In this document: positions 7,914-17,156 of the stretch, piece after piece
How positions within the stretch are numbered: position 1 is the stretch's first letter
Layout: each line of letters begins with the position of its first letter
Source of the DNA: Mesobacillus jeotgali
Lineage (GTDB): Bacteria; Bacillota; Bacilli; Bacillales; Cytobacillaceae
Assembly: GCF_900166585.1 (NCBI RefSeq)
Contig: NZ_FVZC01000009.1
Coordinates: 1,933,444-1,997,443, forward strand
DNA length: 64,000 nt
Direction: 5' to 3'
Position numbers and translations under genes: made by a program
The notes under the pieces: model-generated
Databases searched by the model: none
Seen by the model: only the letters and a program-made list of their open reading frames with translations
What the model was told of the DNA's origin: nothing

Positions 7914-9413
7914 GTGGCACACACCGAAAAACCAACAGCTTTAATCATGATTTTCGGAGCTACGGGAGACCTGGCAAACCGAAAATTGTTCCCATCCCTC
8001 TATAATTTGTTTGCAAAAGGGAAACTGGACAAATTCGCAGTCGTCGGCGTTGCCCGTCGTTCATTGACAAATGAGGAATTTCAATTGAGAGTAAAAGAAT
8101 CTGTAACAGAACACGGGGAGACAGAAGCGAATATTGATGAGTTCGTCTCGAAGTTTTATTATCACTCCCATGATGTCACTGATTCAAGCTCATATATTGC
8201 TCTTGGCAAGCTTGCGGAAGAGCTGGACGGCCATTACGATCTAAAAGGCAATAGAATTTTTTACCTGGCAATGGCACCGGAATTTTTTGGTACGATTGCG
8301 GAGCATTTAAAGAAGGATGGCCTGACTCATGTATCTGGTTTCAAGCGCCTTGTCATCGAGAAGCCGTTCGGACATGACCTTGAGTCAGCAAAAGTTCTGA
8401 ACAAACAAATCCGCACTGCGTTTTCAGAGGATGAGATTTACAGGATTGACCACTATCTCGGAAAGGAAATGGTCCAAAATATCGAAGTCATCCGTTTTGC
8501 GAACGCGATGTTCGAGCCACTCTGGAATAACCGCTACATCTCAAATATCCAGGTCACGTCAAGTGAAACACTGGGAGTGGAGGAACGCGGACGCTATTAC
8601 GAAAAGAGTGGTGCACTTCGGGATATGGTCCAGAACCATATGCTGCAAATGGTTTCTTTGCTTGCAATGGAGCCGCCTATCAAACTGACCACAGATGAGA
8701 TTCGTTCTGAAAAAGTTAGAGTCTTCCGCGCACTTCGCCCAATCATGGGAGAGGAAGTAAATAATTACTTTGTCCGCGGCCAATATGATAAAGGCATGAT
8801 GAATGATAGAGAAGTTCCAGCCTATCGTCAGGAGGAAATGGTCAACCCTGAATCCAATACAGAAACATTCGTAGCCGGCAAGCTGATGATTGATAACTTC
8901 CGCTGGGCTGGAGTTCCTTTCTATATCCGGACAGGAAAAAGAATGAAAGCTAAATCAACAAAAATTGTGATCCAATTCAAAGATATTCCAATGGACCTGT
9001 ATTACCAGCCAGAAAAGACGGTAAATCCAAATTTGCTTGTGATCCATATCCAGCCTGAGGAAGGAATCACACTCCATTTAAATGCCAAGAAGTCCGGACA
9101 GGGTACAAAAGCTACACCTGTAAAACTTAATTATGCGAACAAAGGCATTGACGGTCTGAACACGCCGGAAGCGTATGAGAAGCTGTTGTATGATTCATTA
9201 CGCGGCGACGCCACAAACTTCACCCATTGGGATGAAGTCGCCTTATCATGGAGCTTCGTCGATAACATTTCTGAAGTCTGGGAAAACACGAAGGAACCTT
9301 CCTTCCCGAACTATGCATCAAGTTCCATGGGCCCTGATGCAGCAGATCAGCTGCTCGAAAAAGACGGATTTTTCTGGTGGCCTATTACCGAAATCGATGT
9401 TGAAAAATGCTAA
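7914..9413 (+). CDS. zwf: Glucose-6-phosphate 1-dehydrogenase
   Basis: First enzyme of the oxidative pentose-phosphate pathway: it oxidises glucose 6-phosphate to 6-phosphogluconolactone with NADP+. The 499-residue protein begins with the nucleotide-binding motif GATGDLANRKLFPSLY and contains the G6PDH active-site signature RIDHYLGKEMVQN near residue 180. The family ends are present, so it is full length. The start is a GTG at 7914 preceded by AGAGAGG. The partner enzyme gndA lies 2 kb downstream on the opposite strand, separated by three genes, whereas in B. subtilis the two are close neighbours. A strong terminator follows directly. Confidence 0.97.
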   Translation: MAHTEKPTALIMIFGATGDLANRKLFPSLYNLFAKGKLDKFAVVGVARRSLTNEEFQLRVKESVTEHGETEANIDEFVSKFYYHSHDVTDSSSYIALGKLAEELDGHYDLKGNRIFYLAMAPEFFGTIAEHLKKDGLTHVSGFKRLVIEKPFGHDLESAKVLNKQIRTAFSEDEIYRIDHYLGKEMVQNIEVIRFANAMFEPLWNNRYISNIQVTSSETLGVEERGRYYEKSGALRDMVQNHMLQMVSLLAMEPPIKLTTDEIRSEKVRVFRALRPIMGEEVNNYFVRGQYDKGMMNDREVPAYRQEEMVNPESNTETFVAGKLMIDNFRWAGVPFYIRTGKRMKAKSTKIVIQFKDIPMDLYYQPEKTVNPNLLVIHIQPEEGITLHLNAKKSGQGTKATPVKLNYANKGIDGLNTPEAYEKLLYDSLRGDATNFTHWDEVALSWSFVDNISEVWENTKEPSFPNYASSSMGPDAADQLLEKDGFFWWPITEIDVEKC

Positions 9414-9420
9414 TAACCAA

Positions 9421-9450
9421 AAACCCGCCAATTACATGGCGGGTTTTTCT
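9421..9450 (+). terminator. Terminator after zwf
   Basis: The stem AACCCGCCA / TGGCGGGTT (9 bp) has a 6-base loop and is followed by a T run. It starts about 9 bp after the zwf stop codon and lies just in front of the convergent Zn-ribbon gene end. Confidence 0.85.
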
Positions 9451-9453
9451 GTT

Positions 9454-9660
9454 TCAGCCTCCAAAAAAGAAATCAAGGATATTGGAACCAGCAGATGCAT
9501 CCTTGTTATAGAACTCCGAGTATCCACACCTTTTGCAATATACAACGGTGAATTGATTATTCTGGATATCAAACATCTTGGACAATCCCGTCCCGGTCAT
9601 TGCGACATCCTTCTGTCCAGCATCTCTGCTGCCGCATTTCATACAGCCTTTTTCATTCAT
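9454..9660 (-). CDS. Small Zn-ribbon protein (zinc_ribbon_13-like)
   Basis: A 68-residue protein with two CxxC knuckles, CMKCG at residues 6-10 and CKRCG at about 42-46, which should bind one zinc ion. Between them the TGTGLSKMFDIQ stretch matches the short family annotated as nucleic-acid-binding Zn-ribbon proteins (recognised from memory, not searched). The C-terminus ends in a glycine- and phenylalanine-rich FFFGG tail. Its role is unknown. GAGGAG lies about 11 bases upstream of the ATG. It is convergent with zwf and transcribed alone. Confidence 0.7.
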   Translation of the reverse strand: MNEKGCMKCGSRDAGQKDVAMTGTGLSKMFDIQNNQFTVVYCKRCGYSEFYNKDASAGSNILDFFFGG

Positions 9661-9792
9661 TTTCTGCCAACTCCTCTTTCAATTCATATTACATTTACGT
9701 ATCTGGCAAAGATTGGTTTCACCTGTTCACATAAAAAAATCCTGAAAAGGAAAACTTATATTTGTCCTATTATCAAAACAGAGGTGGAATAT

Positions 9793-10527
9793 ATGGGGTG
9801 GTTCGGTGAGAGCAATACGGCTTACAGTTTTAACATGTTTTCCAAGAGCCATTTTGCTATTTTAGCAATCTTTGTATTCGTAAATATGGTTATATTCATT
9901 TATCGGAAGAAGTTAAATGATGAAAAATGGCGGAAAGCAGAGCTCATGACAGCATTCTCGTTAATTTTGATGGAGTGCTTCAATCATTACTGGATGTATA
10001 AGCATGCTGTATGGAAACTTGGACGATCGATGCCTTTGGAATTATGCAATTTAGGCCTGCTACTTGCCATCGGTTTGCTATTGAGCAGGAAGAAAATCTT
10101 TTTTGAGCTATTATTTTTCATTGCGTTATTAGGGGCAACACAGGCAATCATTACACCAGCTTTAACCTATGATTTTCCTCATTTCCGTTTTTTTCACTTT
10201 TTCTATGCCCATGTGATGATTATATGGGTGACTCTATATTTCACGCTGGCCAAGGGTTTTTATCCTACATTCTTTTCTGTCATAAAAGTCATTCTGTTCA
10301 TCAATCTTCTATTACCTGCAATCCTATTTATCAACAGAACTGCCGATGGCAACTATTGGTTCCTTCGCCACAAACCAGATAGCAGAAGTTTTTTGGATTT
10401 ACTCGGGCCGTATCCGTGGTATATTTTTTCCCTTGAAAGTTTATTGATCACTTTAAGTTTAATTACATGGCTGTGCTTCCGTCTTTGGCTAAAGGGTGAG
10501 AAAAATACTTCGTACTCTGAGACATAA
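9793..10527 (+). CDS. YwaF/TIGR02206-type integral membrane protein
   Basis: A 244-residue polytopic membrane protein with about seven predicted helices. The sequence pattern (early SKSHFAILAIF, then MPLELCNLG and later ALLGATQAIITP, FFHFFYAH) is that of the TIGR02206 family typified by B. subtilis YwaF, whose function is not established. I chose the ATG at 9793, which follows GAGGTGG at 8-10 bases. The same frame is open far upstream because it overlaps the zwf end region, but that extension shows no protein-like features. It stands alone between the Zn-ribbon gene (divergent) and the lipase gene (convergent). Confidence 0.75.
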   Translation: MGWFGESNTAYSFNMFSKSHFAILAIFVFVNMVIFIYRKKLNDEKWRKAELMTAFSLILMECFNHYWMYKHAVWKLGRSMPLELCNLGLLLAIGLLLSRKKIFFELLFFIALLGATQAIITPALTYDFPHFRFFHFFYAHVMIIWVTLYFTLAKGFYPTFFSVIKVILFINLLLPAILFINRTADGNYWFLRHKPDSRSFLDLLGPYPWYIFSLESLLITLSLITWLCFRLWLKGEKNTSYSET

Positions 10528-10566
10528 TCATAAGATATATAAAAAAAGAAGACATTCTCATGCCTT

Positions 10567-11310
10567 CTAAAGAATCCGTTTGATAAACTTCAGTGTTTCT
10601 TCTATGATGGTTTTCTGGTCGTTGTCGAGTGTTGCAACATGGTAACTTTCTTTTAAGTCTTGTATTTCTTTTATTTCCGAGCTGATAAGACCATAAATGG
10701 TCTGAGAATTATCTGGCGGCACTACGTGGTCTTCATCTGAAACAAAAATCAAGGCTGGACAAGAGACTTTTGGAAGGTCCTTTTTTACATCCTTCATGAA
10801 AGTTAAAATTTCCTTAACGGATTTGACAGGCGTTTTTTCATAAGCTAGTTCAGTTACTCCTGTTTTTTTGATGTCAGACCCAATTGCATCTAGAAATCTG
10901 GTTCCTTCCAGTTGGAGGACAGGCTCCATTGCTGGGATTTCAATTGCTGCATTGATCAGGACAATTCCCCGGATTTCTGGATATTTTTCAGCCATATACA
11001 AGGTAAGCGTCCCACCCATTGACAGACCTGTCACGAAAATGGTGTCGCATCTTTCCTTTAACCATTGAAACCCTTCTTCAATCGAAGCAATCCAATCTTG
11101 ATATGTGGATTGTTCCATATCTTCATAATGTGTCCCGTGCCCTTTCAGGCGTGGCCCGCAAACAGTGTATCCTTCTTCAGCATAAGCCTCACCAAGGGGC
11201 CTCATGCTCTGTGTTGAGCCTGTAAATCCATGCGATACAAGGATGCCCACTCGACTTCCTTCAAAATAGAAAGGTTCAGCTCCCTCAAGAACTGGATAGC
11301 GATCTGACAT
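10567..11310 (-). CDS. Monoacylglycerol lipase / carboxylesterase (alpha/beta hydrolase)
   Basis: A 247-residue alpha/beta hydrolase very close in layout to the monoacylglycerol lipase of Bacillus sp. H257 and to Est30-type esterases. The oxyanion region is SHGFTGS. The nucleophile Ser97 is in GLSMGG, the acid is Asp194 in SDEDHVVPP, and the base is His224 in SYHVATLD, giving a complete catalytic triad. It would hydrolyse monoacylglycerols or short carboxylic esters in the cytosol; there is no signal peptide. The ATG at 11310 is preceded by GGAGGG and fits the family N-terminus (MSDRYPVLEGAEPF), whereas the longer open frame does not. It lies downstream of gndA on the same strand, with a terminator between them. 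Confidence 0.88.
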   Translation of the reverse strand: MSDRYPVLEGAEPFYFEGSRVGILVSHGFTGSTQSMRPLGEAYAEEGYTVCGPRLKGHGTHYEDMEQSTYQDWIASIEEGFQWLKERCDTIFVTGLSMGGTLTLYMAEKYPEIRGIVLINAAIEIPAMEPVLQLEGTRFLDAIGSDIKKTGVTELAYEKTPVKSVKEILTFMKDVKKDLPKVSCPALIFVSDEDHVVPPDNSQTIYGLISSEIKEIQDLKESYHVATLDNDQKTIIEETLKFIKRIL

Positions 11311-11404
11311 ACCATAATCCCTCCAATCTTTTCTAACCACTTTAAAACATTTCGACTGCTCCATGAACAAACCCTGCTTTATTTTAGAAAAAAGCTTTTA
11401 CTAA

Positions 11405-11433
11405 ATAAAAAACAGCGGATACGAAATCCGCTG
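11405..11433 (-). terminator. Terminator after gndA
   Basis: Read on the minus strand, CAGCGGAT pairs with ATCCGCTG around a short loop and is followed by GTTTTTTATTT. It lies directly after the gndA stop codon. Confidence 0.85.
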
Positions 11434-11443
11434 CTGCGTTGTT

Positions 11444-12853
11444 TTAATCCATCCACTCAGTGTGGAAGATTCCTTCTTTATCAATACGCTGGTATGTGTG
11501 AGCACCAAAGTAATCTCTTTGCGCCTGGATAAGGTTTGCAGGCAATGTTTCTGTCCGGTAGCTGTCGAAGTAGGAAAGTGCAGCCGAGAAGCTTGGGACA
11601 GGGATTCCGTTAAGGACGGCAGCCGAGATGATTTCCCTAAGTGACTGCTGGTAGTTTTCTGCAATTTCCTTAAAGTAAGGATCAAGCAGCAAATTTTTCA
11701 ATTCCGGGTTGTGATCATATGCATCCTTGATTTTTTGGAGGAACTGCGCTCTTATGATGCAGCCGCCTCGGAAAATCATGGCAATTTCTCCATAGTTAAG
11801 GTTCCAGTCATATTCTTCAGATGCTGCTCTCATTTGAGCGAAACCTTGTGCATATGAACAAATCTTGCTTAAATATAATGCCTTGCGAATCGATTCTATG
11901 AATGCCTTCCGATCTCCATCAAAGGGTTTTGCATCAGGTCCTGATAGTACCTTGCTTGCTTCAACACGCTCTTGTTTCATTGCTGAAATAAATCGTGCAA
12001 AAACGGATTCCGTAATGATTGGCAGCGGAACACCAAGGTCCAGTGCACTCTGGCTTGTCCACTTTCCCGTGCCTTTTTGTCCAGCTGTATCAAGAATCAC
12101 GTCGACAAGTGGTTTGCCTGTCTCATCGTCCTTCTTTGTGAATATATCCGCTGTAATCTCAATCAAATAGCTATCAAGCTCACCTTTGTTCCATTCAGCA
12201 AAAACTTCATGCAGTTCCTCAGCACTTAATCCAAGAACATGCTTCAAAATGAAGTAAGACTCTGCAATCAGCTGCATGTCACCATACTCAATTCCATTGT
12301 GAACCATCTTTACATAATGACCTGCTCCGTCAGGGCCAATGTATGTTGTACACGCTTCACCGTTAACCTTCGCTGCGATATCCTGGAAAATTGGTGCAAC
12401 CAGGTCATATGCTTCTTTTTGCCCGCCAGGCATGATGGAAGGTCCATGAAGGGCTCCTTCCTCCCCGCCAGATACCCCAGTGCCGATGAAGTGGAGACCA
12501 AGCTCACTCAATTCCTTGTTGCGGCGCTGTGTATCAGCAAAATATGTATTACCTCCATCAATAATGATATCTCCTTTTTCAAGATGAGGCTTCAATTGCT
12601 CGATTGTCGCGTCAGTCGCAGCACCAGCCTTGACCATCAGCAGGATTTTTCTTGGTTTCTCAAGTGATTGTACAAATTCCTCAATCGAATAAGTACCCAC
12701 GACCTTCTTGCCTTCCGTTTCCGCCAGCATTTCTTCTGTTTTTTCCTTTGAACGATTATATACTGATACCGAATAGCCTCTGCTTTCAATATTCATCGCA
12801 AGGTTTTTTCCCATGACAGCGAGACCAATAACACCGATTTGCTGTTTTGACAT
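11444..12853 (-). CDS. gndA: 6-phosphogluconate dehydrogenase, NADP-dependent, decarboxylating
   Basis: Third enzyme of the oxidative pentose-phosphate branch: 6-phosphogluconate plus NADP+ gives ribulose 5-phosphate, CO2 and NADPH. The 469-residue length is exactly that of the long (GndA/YqjI) class. The N-terminal Rossmann motif [12 protein letters not shown], the 6PGDH signature region [19 protein letters not shown] and the all-helical C-terminal domain with its KGTGKWTS segment are all present. I chose the ATG at 12853, preceded by AAGGAAG; the upstream extension is not family-like. Together with zwf it makes this window the NADPH-generating part of the pathway. Confidence 0.97.
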   Translation of the reverse strand: MSKQQIGVIGLAVMGKNLAMNIESRGYSVSVYNRSKEKTEEMLAETEGKKVVGTYSIEEFVQSLEKPRKILLMVKAGAATDATIEQLKPHLEKGDIIIDGGNTYFADTQRRNKELSELGLHFIGTGVSGGEEGALHGPSIMPGGQKEAYDLVAPIFQDIAAKVNGEACTTYIGPDGAGHYVKMVHNGIEYGDMQLIAESYFILKHVLGLSAEELHEVFAEWNKGELDSYLIEITADIFTKKDDETGKPLVDVILDTAGQKGTGKWTSQSALDLGVPLPIITESVFARFISAMKQERVEASKVLSGPDAKPFDGDRKAFIESIRKALYLSKICSYAQGFAQMRAASEEYDWNLNYGEIAMIFRGGCIIRAQFLQKIKDAYDHNPELKNLLLDPYFKEIAENYQQSLREIISAAVLNGIPVPSFSAALSYFDSYRTETLPANLIQAQRDYFGAHTYQRIDKEGIFHTEWMD

Positions 12854-12985
12854 ATTGCAACTTCCTTCCTTTTTATAACTGGTTTTTAAAATCATTACAC
12901 ATAATTTAGCAATGAATCCTGGGGGTTGCAAACAATCTGGTTTCGTCCTTTTTATTTTGACTTAACCATGTCTTGATAAACATCT

Positions 12986-14269
12986 TTAAAGATCTTTATC
13001 TTCATTTCTTCTGCGGTTCTGGAGAAAGTCCTTGTTAAAGCTGGTCCCCGGTCCGGAACTCTCTTTGTGGGAATTCTTTTTCGCCTGTAAACCCGCGCTC
13101 TCGATAATACTTTTACCGTATTTCTCCCTAAGCTGGCTCATCGTATTGAGTAGCGGTTCTTTTTTAGCATCCTGTTCGTAGGAAAATAAATCGAGCTGCT
13201 TCACTGCCTTGTCCGCTTCCAGCAGGTCGGTACCGGTAATTCCAAGCAGCCTGACGGAATCCCCGTTCCAATGCTTTAAAAATAAGGCCTTTGCAGCGGA
13301 AGCAATTTCGTCCTTCTTTGAAACCGGGTTCTCGAGCTTTTGGCTTCTGGTGATTGTTTTCCTGTCCTTAAAACGAATCATTATGCTGAGGGTGGTGGCA
13401 ACAGCTTCCTTCCTCTTCATCCTTGCGGCTACTTGTTCTGATAAACGATCAAGGACCTTCAGCAGTTCATGCTGATTCGATAGATCTCTCGGCAATGTTG
13501 TCGAATTGCCGATGCTTTTAAAATCATAAACCGACTCGGGGTCAACCAGCCGATTGTCAAGACCATTAGCCCTATCTTTGAGTCTTAGGCCATTGATGCC
13601 CAGCAATGCCTTCAATTGGATATCATTTGCTTTTGCCAAATTGCCAATTGAATGAATGCCGATAGTTTTTAGTTTGTCCGCTGTTTTTGTTCCTACTCCA
13701 TGCATCTCCCCAGCTTCCAACGGCCAGAGGACTTGAGGGATGTCACGCTTTCTTAAAACCGTGATTCCCATCGGCTTTTTCATATCAGAAGCTGTTTTCG
13801 CCAGGAATTTGTTAGGGGCCACACCAATGCTGCACGGCAAATCAAGCTGCTCGAGTATCCGTTTCTGGATGCTCCCGGCTATTTCCAATGGTGCACCGAG
13901 ATCGGCACAGTGAGTAATATCCAGATACCCTTCATCAATGGAAACAGGTTCGACCAGCTCGGTATATTGCCGCAAAATATCGAACATTGCTGCAGATGCA
14001 GTTCGATACTTGTCAAAGTCAGGTTTTTTTATAATCAACTCTGGACAAAGCTTTTTTGCTTCCCACAGTGGCATGGTTGTCTTTACACCGAATTTTCTTG
14101 CTTCATAGCTGCATGTGACGATGATTCCGCGCCGCTCCTCAGGGTTCCCTGCAATCGCGAGGGGTTTACCCTTTAATTCGGAATCGTAGGCCATTTCCAC
14201 TGATGCATAGAAGCTGTTCATATCAACATGCAAAATCACTCTGCCCTTTTTTGGATACAACTCTTTCAT
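12986..14269 (-). CDS. dinB: DNA polymerase IV (Y-family, PolY1/YqjH)
   Basis: An error-prone translesion DNA polymerase. The 427-residue protein has the Y-family palm motifs HVDMNSFYASVE (first metal-binding Asp, steric-gate region) and SIDEGYLD (catalytic Asp-Glu). Helix-hairpin-helix and little-finger regions follow, and the C-terminal tail contains a QLDLF-like clamp-binding motif (VKQLDLFSYE). The ATG at 14269 has GGAAGTGG 5 bases upstream; a GTG three codons earlier is the alternative. The gene sits next to gndA as yqjH does in B. subtilis. It appears monocistronic. Confidence 0.93.
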   Translation of the reverse strand: MKELYPKKGRVILHVDMNSFYASVEMAYDSELKGKPLAIAGNPEERRGIIVTCSYEARKFGVKTTMPLWEAKKLCPELIIKKPDFDKYRTASAAMFDILRQYTELVEPVSIDEGYLDITHCADLGAPLEIAGSIQKRILEQLDLPCSIGVAPNKFLAKTASDMKKPMGITVLRKRDIPQVLWPLEAGEMHGVGTKTADKLKTIGIHSIGNLAKANDIQLKALLGINGLRLKDRANGLDNRLVDPESVYDFKSIGNSTTLPRDLSNQHELLKVLDRLSEQVAARMKRKEAVATTLSIMIRFKDRKTITRSQKLENPVSKKDEIASAAKALFLKHWNGDSVRLLGITGTDLLEADKAVKQLDLFSYEQDAKKEPLLNTMSQLREKYGKSIIESAGLQAKKNSHKESSGPGTSFNKDFLQNRRRNEDKDL

Positions 14270-14448
14270 TTCAGCCACTTCCCAAATATACGTTCCCTTC
14301 TAGTTTAACAAAAATACCTTTCGTTTACTTATTTAAAGTCTGAAGATAAAAATTGAATTTTATGTGAAGAAAGCACGGGAAAGATTAAAGATTCGTCTGA
14401 AAAACCCGATAAAATAACATATACATATAAAAAGACGGAGGAATCTTT

Positions 14449-16161
14449 ATGCAGCATTGGTCCATTGGCAGGAAGTATGCAAACGTTTTCGCAGTTATCA
14501 TGGTTATTTTTCTGGGAAGTTTCATTTATTTGTCCAGTGTTCTAAGCAATCTTCAAGGCGCGATCGATTTAGCTGAGGAAAAAAGTGATTACGCTATCAT
14601 GATAAGTGATATGGGGGCCTCTTTTCGCCAGAAATATATCATTATTACTGACTATATAACCGAGCCAAAACCAGAACTTCTTACACTTTACAAAAAAGAA
14701 ACAAAACAATTCAATGAGTCAGCTGAAAAACTTAAAGCAAATGTAAAAACAGAAGAAGCGCAAACATTATTTGATTCCATCGTCAATACAGATAAGCATA
14801 TGGACAAAATCTGGTCAGATGAGATATTAAAAACTGTTGAGCAATTCAAACAAAACGGAGAACAGGTTGATATATTCACCCAAATCAGTCTGGCAAACAA
14901 AGCAGAAACAATCCGGGATATGAATATTGAAAAGTTAAATCAGCTCCAGACGACGATACTGGATGACAGGAGCAAAATCATGAGTGAAACCCATTCCTCC
15001 ATTGCATCCATGATCCGTAACACTTTCATTATTATCATCATCGCCTTCATCATTTCTTCAGTGGCGATGTACTTTGTCTCACGCAACATCAGCAAAAACC
15101 TCAAGGACGTGGTCGCTTACTGCAAAAGGCTTGCAGCCGGGGATTTGAATGTAAAGGCATTGCATGCGAAGAGCAAGGACGAAGTGGGGCAGATCATTGA
15201 GGCAATGAATCAATTATCTGGAAACCTTAAATCGTCTATTTCCAGCATTCTCGCTTCCTCTGATCAGGTTAATGCCATGTCCAGAAATCTGAAGCTAAAT
15301 GCTGAGGCGACAACAGAAGCAAACAATGAAATCACGACGTCGATCATGCAGGTTGCTACTGCCTCTGATGAGCAGGTAAAGATTTCAGAACGTACCAATG
15401 AAGCAGTCGATAATGTATCCTCTCAATTGGTTGAAGTCACTGGATCGCTAAAAGAAACACTTCATACCACATCAAGTACAAAGGAAAAAATAGAACAAGG
15501 TAAACGGTATGCATTCAATGTCACAGAACAGATGAATGAAATCAATGGAAAGGTAGCTGAACTAGCCCATGTTATCCATTCCCTGAAAAATAACTCTCAG
15601 GAAATTCATCGAATCATTGAAATCATCACGGATATCTCTAATCAAACCAATTTACTTGCACTTAATGCAGCTATTGAAGCGGCAAGAGCAGGTGAGCATG
15701 GAAAAGGCTTCGGTGTCGTCGCCCAGGAAGTCCGCAAACTTGCGGAACAATCAGCGGGAGCGGCAGACAGCATTCGGGCAATTCTTGAACAAACCGGTAA
15801 AGAAACGAACCAGGCAGTAAATGTCATGGATGAAAGTCAAACAACCTTACAAAAAGGGAATAAGCTGGTCCAGAAAGTGGCTTCAGTCTTCACGGATATA
15901 GCTCAATCGATTGAAGAAGTTAGCTCGAAAGGAAACACTGTTAGCAATGCTGTCATGAATGCAAATGAAAAGATGGAATTCATGGCGCAGTCTGCCACCG
16001 AGGTAATTACCGCTTCTTCCAAGTCCGCGCAATTCCTCGAGCAGGTAGCAGCCACAACAGAGGAACAAAACGCAACAATGCAGGAACTGTTGGAATCATC
16101 CAGCAAATTATCTAGCATGGCAGAAGACCTGAGGAAATCATTTTCCAGCTTCAAATTATAA
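14449..16161 (+). CDS. Methyl-accepting chemotaxis protein with extracellular sensor domain
   Basis: A 570-residue chemoreceptor. TM1 covers about residues 11-33. A roughly 150-residue extracytoplasmic helical domain (probably a four-helix-bundle type) lies between it and TM2 at about 188-210. HAMP covers about 210-262, followed by the long cytoplasmic coiled coil. The highly conserved hairpin tip that binds CheA/CheW is visible as [20 protein letters not shown] near residue 405. The ligand is unknown. GGAGG lies 8 bases before the ATG. The gene faces a cheW gene across a long shared hairpin, a receptor/adaptor pairing that suggests they work together. Confidence 0.92.
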   Translation: MQHWSIGRKYANVFAVIMVIFLGSFIYLSSVLSNLQGAIDLAEEKSDYAIMISDMGASFRQKYIIITDYITEPKPELLTLYKKETKQFNESAEKLKANVKTEEAQTLFDSIVNTDKHMDKIWSDEILKTVEQFKQNGEQVDIFTQISLANKAETIRDMNIEKLNQLQTTILDDRSKIMSETHSSIASMIRNTFIIIIIAFIISSVAMYFVSRNISKNLKDVVAYCKRLAAGDLNVKALHAKSKDEVGQIIEAMNQLSGNLKSSISSILASSDQVNAMSRNLKLNAEATTEANNEITTSIMQVATASDEQVKISERTNEAVDNVSSQLVEVTGSLKETLHTTSSTKEKIEQGKRYAFNVTEQMNEINGKVAELAHVIHSLKNNSQEIHRIIEIITDISNQTNLLALNAAIEAARAGEHGKGFGVVAQEVRKLAEQSAGAADSIRAILEQTGKETNQAVNVMDESQTTLQKGNKLVQKVASVFTDIAQSIEEVSSKGNTVSNAVMNANEKMEFMAQSATEVITASSKSAQFLEQVAATTEEQNATMQELLESSSKLSSMAEDLRKSFSSFKL

Positions 16162-16205
16162 GACATGAAACAAGCTGACCCTCTTGGGCCAGCTTGTTTC
16201 ATGTC
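16162..16205. terminator. Long convergent hairpin between MCP and cheW
   Basis: A 16-bp perfect inverted repeat (GACATGAAACAAGCTG and its complement) with a 12-base loop begins one base after the MCP stop codon. It is placed to separate the two converging transcripts. No strong U tract follows on either strand, so it may act as a weak terminator or a 3'-end stabiliser. Confidence 0.65.
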
Positions 16206-16209
16206 CATG

Positions 16210-16692
16210 CTAGTTATGTAATTCCTGTTTTTGTATTTTCATATAGTCCTTAATCTCTTTTATACCATCAAGGGATTGGATCAGGACCTCCGGATCAACG
16301 ACCATGATCATTCGCTTTTCGAAATTGGCGATACCTGTGATGAATTTAGTATTTTGGTATCCGATTAGTCCTGGCTGTTTTAAATTTTCCTCTGGTATCT
16401 CAAGGATTTCCTTCGCATCTCTAACCAGCACACCCAACGAGATGTCCGATGTTTCAAGTACGATCAGCCTAGTCTTATCATCCGCCTGAATATCCCGGTG
16501 ATAGAGGACCTTTTCCAGATCAATAACGGGAATCAAGTCTCCCCGTACCTTAGTGATCCCAGTGACATAGTCAGGCATATGCGGAATCGCAGTCATATCT
16601 TCCATTTTTTCAATTGAAATAACGAAAAGAATGGGAAAAGCATATTCTTCATTCCCCGCCTGGAATACAACCGTCTTAGTGCTATCAGCCAT
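16210..16692 (-). CDS. CheW-type chemotaxis adaptor
   Basis: A 160-residue single CheW domain that would link chemoreceptors to the CheA kinase. Conserved CheW elements are visible: VVFQAGNEEYAFPI at the N-terminus, the KVRGDLIPVIDL core segment and GIANFEKRMIMVVD near the C-terminus. There is no response-regulator domain, so this is CheW rather than CheV, although CheV N-terminal domains look similar. GGAAGTG precedes the ATG at 16692. It is isolated from the main che genes and converges with the MCP gene. Confidence 0.85.
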   Translation of the reverse strand: MADSTKTVVFQAGNEEYAFPILFVISIEKMEDMTAIPHMPDYVTGITKVRGDLIPVIDLEKVLYHRDIQADDKTRLIVLETSDISLGVLVRDAKEILEIPEENLKQPGLIGYQNTKFITGIANFEKRMIMVVDPEVLIQSLDGIKEIKDYMKIQKQELHN

Positions 16693-16828
16693 TGGAGTAC
16701 ACTTCCTTAATTTAAGATTCTAACTTTATATAACTAGATTATAATGGTTCACTCGAGGTTTGTCGGAGCATTTCAGGTATTATATCGGATTTTTTAATGC
16801 CATCTTTAGAACAATTGAACAATCAATA

Positions 16829-17029
16829 TCCTAAATGGATTTTTTCCGGCTTTCCTCTCCGAAATGTTCTTTAGAACTCGTTTCTTAGACATTTTGCTGG
16901 TCCTCTCAATCTGAAATGTCTATTAAGTCACGTTTCTTAGACATTTTGGCGGTCCTCTCTCTCTGAAATGTCTATTAAATCCTGTTTCTTAGACATTTTG
17001 ACGGTCCTCTCTCTGAAATGTCTATTATT
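16829..17029. repeat. Tandem intergenic array A, about 4 units of 52 bp
   Basis: Three clear units start at 16881, 16933 and 16985 (TTTCTTAGACATTTTG). A degenerate fourth lies before them at 16829-16880. The period is exactly 52 bp, although the last unit lacks 2 bp of the CT run. Each unit carries TAGACATTT and AAATGTCTA, a perfect 9-bp inverted repeat, flanking a CT-rich stretch. No gene covers the array, which fills most of the 464-bp gap between cheW and the peptidase gene. The half-site spacing matches array B at 55.3-56.4 kb. Confidence 0.9.
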
Positions 17030-17118
17030 ACACCCATGCATCCTTAGTTGGTAACTGTCTGGACAAGCCATCATCATCATGCTCTTAAAGATGAGGAATA
17101 CGTTGTATATCAATATAA

Positions 17119-17153
17119 GAAAAAGGGCTTTCCCGGGAGGAAAACCCTTTTTC
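17119..17153 (-). terminator. Terminator after the M20 peptidase gene
   Basis: On the minus strand, AAAAAGGG pairs with CCCTTTTT (8 bp) around a loop that itself contains a small palindrome. A T run follows. It begins just downstream of the stop codon at 17157. Confidence 0.8.
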
Positions 17154-17156
17154 TCA

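Noticed and set aside
9175..9792. Long N-terminal extension of the YwaF-like protein
   Set aside because: The frame overlaps zwf and the antisense of the Zn-ribbon gene, and it shows no protein-like pattern. The ATG at 9793 has a ribosome-binding site.
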